Shown: piece after piece, positions 5,547 through 7,659 of the stretch
How the letters are laid out: each line of letters starts with the position of its first letter
Numbering within the stretch: position 1 is the first letter of the stretch
DNA from: Spirochaetaceae bacterium
GTDB lineage: Bacteria; Spirochaetota; Spirochaetia; Treponematales; Treponemataceae
Direction: 5' to 3'
Length of the DNA: 7,659 nt
Assembly (NCBI GenBank): GCA_031272345.1
Contig: JAISTZ010000113.1
Coordinates: forward strand, 1 to 7,659
Notes under the pieces: generated by a model
What the model was told of the DNA's origin: nothing
What the model saw: the letters and a program-made list of their open reading frames with translations, nothing else
Database searches by the model: none
Made by a program: the position numbers and the translations under genes

Positions 5547-6050
5547 ATGAAACGTGTCTATGTAAACGAAAAGTGGTGCCTGGGGTGCCACCTGTGCGAA
5601 TACTACTGCGCCTTTGCCAACTCCCCTGAACCGGACATGATAAAAGCCCTCAAGGGCAGAAAAATCAACTCCCGCATCCAGGTCGAAGGGGACAACAACG
5701 TCAGCTTCGCCGTGTCGTGCAGGCACTGTGTGGAGCCCCTCTGCGTAAAGTCCTGCATCGCCGGGGCCCTGAGCATCATCGACGGGGTCGTCACCAGCGA
5801 CCGGGCCAAGTGCGTGGGCTGCCACACCTGCATCCTGGTGTGCCCCTACGGGTGCATCATGCCCTCGGAGGACCACAGTGTCATCCAAAAGTGCGAGCTC
5901 TGCGTGAACAACAAGGCCGAAAGCCCCGCCTGTGTTTCGGGCTGTCCCAACCAGGCCATCGTGTTCGAGGACCGGGGCTTCCCCGCGGCAGGGGAGGCCC
6001 GGCGTCCCACTCCGGCGTTCACGGGTATCGCCCCGGGGGGGCTCCAATGA
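5547..6050 (+). CDS. Four-cluster [4Fe-4S] ferredoxin-type electron-transfer protein (HycB/CooF/DmsB family)
   Basis: A 167-residue soluble iron-sulfur protein with cysteine sets for four [4Fe-4S] clusters: Cys11/14/17/21, Cys58/61/66/70, Cys89/92/95/99 and Cys116/119/129/133. This is the layout of the electron-transfer subunits of hydrogenases, formate dehydrogenases and molybdoenzymes. One further cysteine, Cys103, follows the third set. There is no signal peptide, so it is cytoplasmic. ATG at 5547 has AAGGAA 6 nt upstream. Its stop codon overlaps the next ATG as ATGA (6047-6050), indicating translational coupling with the FAD oxidoreductase. With a GXGXG gene downstream, its likely job is to pass electrons from the flavoprotein to a glutamate-synthase-like FMN subunit rather than to a hydrogenase, but no such catalytic subunit is in view. 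The C-terminal 25 residues after the last cluster are Pro/Gly/Ala-rich and probably unstructured. Confidence 0.9.
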   Translation: MKRVYVNEKWCLGCHLCEYYCAFANSPEPDMIKALKGRKINSRIQVEGDNNVSFAVSCRHCVEPLCVKSCIAGALSIIDGVVTSDRAKCVGCHTCILVCPYGCIMPSEDHSVIQKCELCVNNKAESPACVSGCPNQAIVFEDRGFPAAGEARRPTPAFTGIAPGGLQ

Positions 6051-7339
6051 ACTACGTGATTATCGGAAATTCCACCGCCGCGGCCGGGTGCATCGAGGGG
6101 ATCCGGCAGGTTGACCAGGAGGGGCCCGTCACGGTGGTGTCCGCGGAAAACCGGCCCGTCTACTCCCGGCCCCTGATTTCGTACCTGCTCCAGGGCAAGA
6201 CCACCCTGGAGGGCATGATGTACCGGGGCGCGGATTTCTACCAAAAAAACGGCTGCGTCCTCCTGGGGGGGAAAAGCGCCGTCAAAATCGACCCCAGGGC
6301 AAGGACGGTCACCCTGGACGACGGGAGGGTCCTTCCCTACGGCAAGCTCCTCGTGGCAACAGGGAGCGTCCCCTTTACGCCGCCCATGAAGGGGCTCGAT
6401 TCAATCGGGGCCTTCTCCTTCCTCTCCCTAAACGACGCCCTTGCCCTGGAAAAAACCCTGGAGGCAAGGCCCAGGGTCCTCATCATCGGGGCGGGACTCA
6501 TCGGCACAAAGTGCGCCGAGGGTATCGCGGCCAGGGCGGGGAGCGTCACCGTGCTGGAGCTCGCCCCGAGGATTCTGCCCACGGCCCTGGACGAGAAGGG
6601 GGCCGCCCTGATTCAGGCCCATATCGAAGCCCAGGGGGTGCGCTTCGTCCTGGGGGACCAGGCGGAGCTCTTCACCCCGCGCCAGGGGGGGCCCGCGGAC
6701 GCCGCCGGGAAACCCCTGGGGGGCTCGGTCCGCACGGTCAATGGCGAGGTCATCGAATTCGACGTGCTCGTCACCGCCGTGGGGGTGCGCCCCAACACGG
6801 ATCTGCTGCGGGAGGCCGGGGGCAAGGTCAACAGGGGCGCCGTGACGGACGAGTCCATGCGCACCAGTCTGCCCGATGTGTGGGCCGCCGGGGACTGCGC
6901 CGAAAGCTTCGACATCACCTCCGGGGAACACCGGGTGCTTGCCCTGCTCCCCAACGCATACTTCCAGGGGGAAAGCGCGGGAATCACCATGGCCGGGGCG
7001 GAAAAGCCCTTCCAAAACGCCTTTCCCATGAACGCGGCGGGGTTCTTCGGGCTCCACCTGGTTACGGCGGGCTCCTACGCCGGGGAGGGGGTCGAAGCGC
7101 CCGCGGGCACGGAGGACGAACCGGGGTACAAGAAATTTTTCGTGGACAAGGGACTCCTCCGGGGGTTCATCATCATCGGGGACACGAGCCGGGCGGGAAT
7201 CTACACGAGTCTCATCCGGGAGCGGACGCCCCTTGCTTCAATCGACTTTGATTTGCTCAAAACTTCCCCCGCCCTGATGGCCTTCAGCAAGAGCGCCAGG
7301 GCGGAAATGCTCTCAGGAGGGCCCCATGAAAGAGATTGA
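6047..7339 (+). CDS. FAD-dependent NAD(P)H oxidoreductase, NirB / rubredoxin-reductase-like
   Basis: A 430-residue pyridine nucleotide-disulfide oxidoreductase-fold flavoprotein, cytoplasmic, expected to oxidise NAD(P)H and hand electrons to the adjacent Fe-S protein. The FAD-binding N-terminus reads VIIGNSTAAAG (4-14), the Ser-containing variant seen in NirB-like proteins, not the canonical GxGxxG. VATGSVP (103-109) is the ATG motif, GAGLIG (148-153) the NAD(P)-binding loop, and VWAAGDCAE (278-286) the C-terminal FAD motif. There is no CxxxxC redox disulfide, which argues against a thioredoxin- or glutathione-reductase role. A Gly/Pro-rich insertion at about 209-232 lies in the NAD domain. 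The frame is open further upstream to 5717, but that part only overlaps the Fe-S gene in another frame. ATG 6047 overlaps the previous stop as ATGA and gives the family N-terminus. The end overlaps the next gene by 14 nt. Confidence 0.9.
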   Translation: MNYVIIGNSTAAAGCIEGIRQVDQEGPVTVVSAENRPVYSRPLISYLLQGKTTLEGMMYRGADFYQKNGCVLLGGKSAVKIDPRARTVTLDDGRVLPYGKLLVATGSVPFTPPMKGLDSIGAFSFLSLNDALALEKTLEARPRVLIIGAGLIGTKCAEGIAARAGSVTVLELAPRILPTALDEKGAALIQAHIEAQGVRFVLGDQAELFTPRQGGPADAAGKPLGGSVRTVNGEVIEFDVLVTAVGVRPNTDLLREAGGKVNRGAVTDESMRTSLPDVWAAGDCAESFDITSGEHRVLALLPNAYFQGESAGITMAGAEKPFQNAFPMNAAGFFGLHLVTAGSYAGEGVEAPAGTEDEPGYKKFFVDKGLLRGFIIIGDTSRAGIYTSLIRERTPLASIDFDLLKTSPALMAFSKSARAEMLSGGPHERD

Positions 7340-7659
7340 CGCGGTCAAAATGCACTTCACCGCACTGAACGAACAGGTCCGATCCCTGGCGGACTCCGAA
7401 ATCACCATAAACGGCTGTCTGGGTCAGCGGTACATCGCAAGCGGTCTGGGGGGCAAGTCGATCACCATCAACGGCATCCCCGGCAACGCCCTGGGGGCCT
7501 ACATGGACGGCTCGGTCATCACCGTGAACGGCAATGTCCAGGACGCAACCGGGGACACCATGAACGCGGGGGTCATCATCGTCCACGGGAACGCCGGTGA
7601 CGCCACGGGCTACGGTATGCGCGGTGGGGCGATCTACGTGCGGGGGGACACGGGCTACC
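7326..7659 (+). CDS. Free-standing GXGXG-domain protein (glutamate synthase GltB3 / FwdC-like), cut by window edge
   Basis: The first 111 codons are visible and the frame is open at the right edge. Repeats such as GIPGNALGAYMDG, GNVQDATGDTMNAG, GNAGDATGYGMRGG and VRGDTGY carry the G-x-x-G-x-x-x-G-x-x-x-x-G pattern of the right-handed beta-helix that forms the C-terminal domain of the glutamate synthase large subunit and also occurs in formylmethanofuran dehydrogenase subunit C. Here it is encoded as a separate polypeptide, as in split archaeal-type glutamate synthases. ATG at 7326 has AGGAGG (7315-7320) 5 nt upstream and lies within the last 14 nt of the FAD oxidoreductase gene, so the two are tightly coupled. 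In full-length glutamate synthase this domain is structural, not catalytic. Glutaminase and FMN synthase genes would be expected downstream. A tungsten or molybdenum formylmethanofuran enzyme is less likely given the NirB-like neighbour. Confidence 0.88.
   Translation, partial: MKEIDAVKMHFTALNEQVRSLADSEITINGCLGQRYIASGLGGKSITINGIPGNALGAYMDGSVITVNGNVQDATGDTMNAGVIIVHGNAGDATGYGMRGGAIYVRGDTGY

Noticed and set aside
5717..6046. Upstream extension of the FAD oxidoreductase frame by 110 codons
   Set aside because: This part lies in another frame over the Fe-S protein gene and translates as Arg/Gly/His-rich nonsense. The FAD-binding motif begins right after ATG 6047.

Overview
The window is a GC-rich, gene-dense bacterial stretch of about 7.7 kb with eight protein-coding genes, two of them cut by the window edges. 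Organism: gene starts are preceded by clear AGGAGG-type ribosome binding sites and TTGACA-type sigma-70 promoters. The DapB carries the short GYGKMG N-terminus, the sugar-binding lipoprotein has a loose lipobox, and there is an oxygen-independent style Fe-S/flavin/GXGXG gene set. Together these suggest an anaerobic bacterium, possibly a spirochaete (Treponema-like). That placement is an inference from gene flavour, not a demonstrated assignment.

Left block, minus strand (about 1-4449), read in transcription order. It starts with a DinB-like metalloprotein (3910-4449). Next is a 693-residue protein joining a PcnB-type poly(A) polymerase to a beta-class DNA methyltransferase (1825-3906). Then comes dapB (1036-1815), and last a ribose-type ABC transporter substrate-binding lipoprotein, nearly complete but running off the left edge (1-971). 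The first three genes are tightly packed: 3 nt separate the dinB stop from the pcnB start, and the pcnB-methylase stop codon lies inside the dapB ribosome binding site. The first three therefore look like one operon, while the lipoprotein gene has its own strong promoter.

Middle (4450-5546). A divergent regulatory region contains nested palindromes over the dinB promoter and a separate plus-strand promoter for a 107-residue alpha-helical protein of unknown function (4621-4944). This gene converges, with a 6-nt gap, on a minus-strand nitroreductase (4951-5469).

Right block, plus strand (5547-7659). Three overlapping or abutting genes encode a four-cluster ferredoxin-type protein, a NirB/rubredoxin-reductase-like FAD-NAD(P) oxidoreductase, and the beginning of a free-standing GXGXG (GltB3/FwdC-like) protein. 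This arrangement belongs to split glutamate-synthase-like systems, where NAD(P)H electrons would pass through FAD and Fe-S clusters to an FMN synthase subunit expected beyond the right edge.

The most unusual feature is the in-frame PcnB-DNA methyltransferase fusion. It has a basic linker, a possible internal GTG start before the methyltransferase half, and an A9 tract near its 5' end. I saw no tRNA, rRNA, CRISPR array or insertion sequence in the window, and no non-coding stretch exceeds 300 bases.
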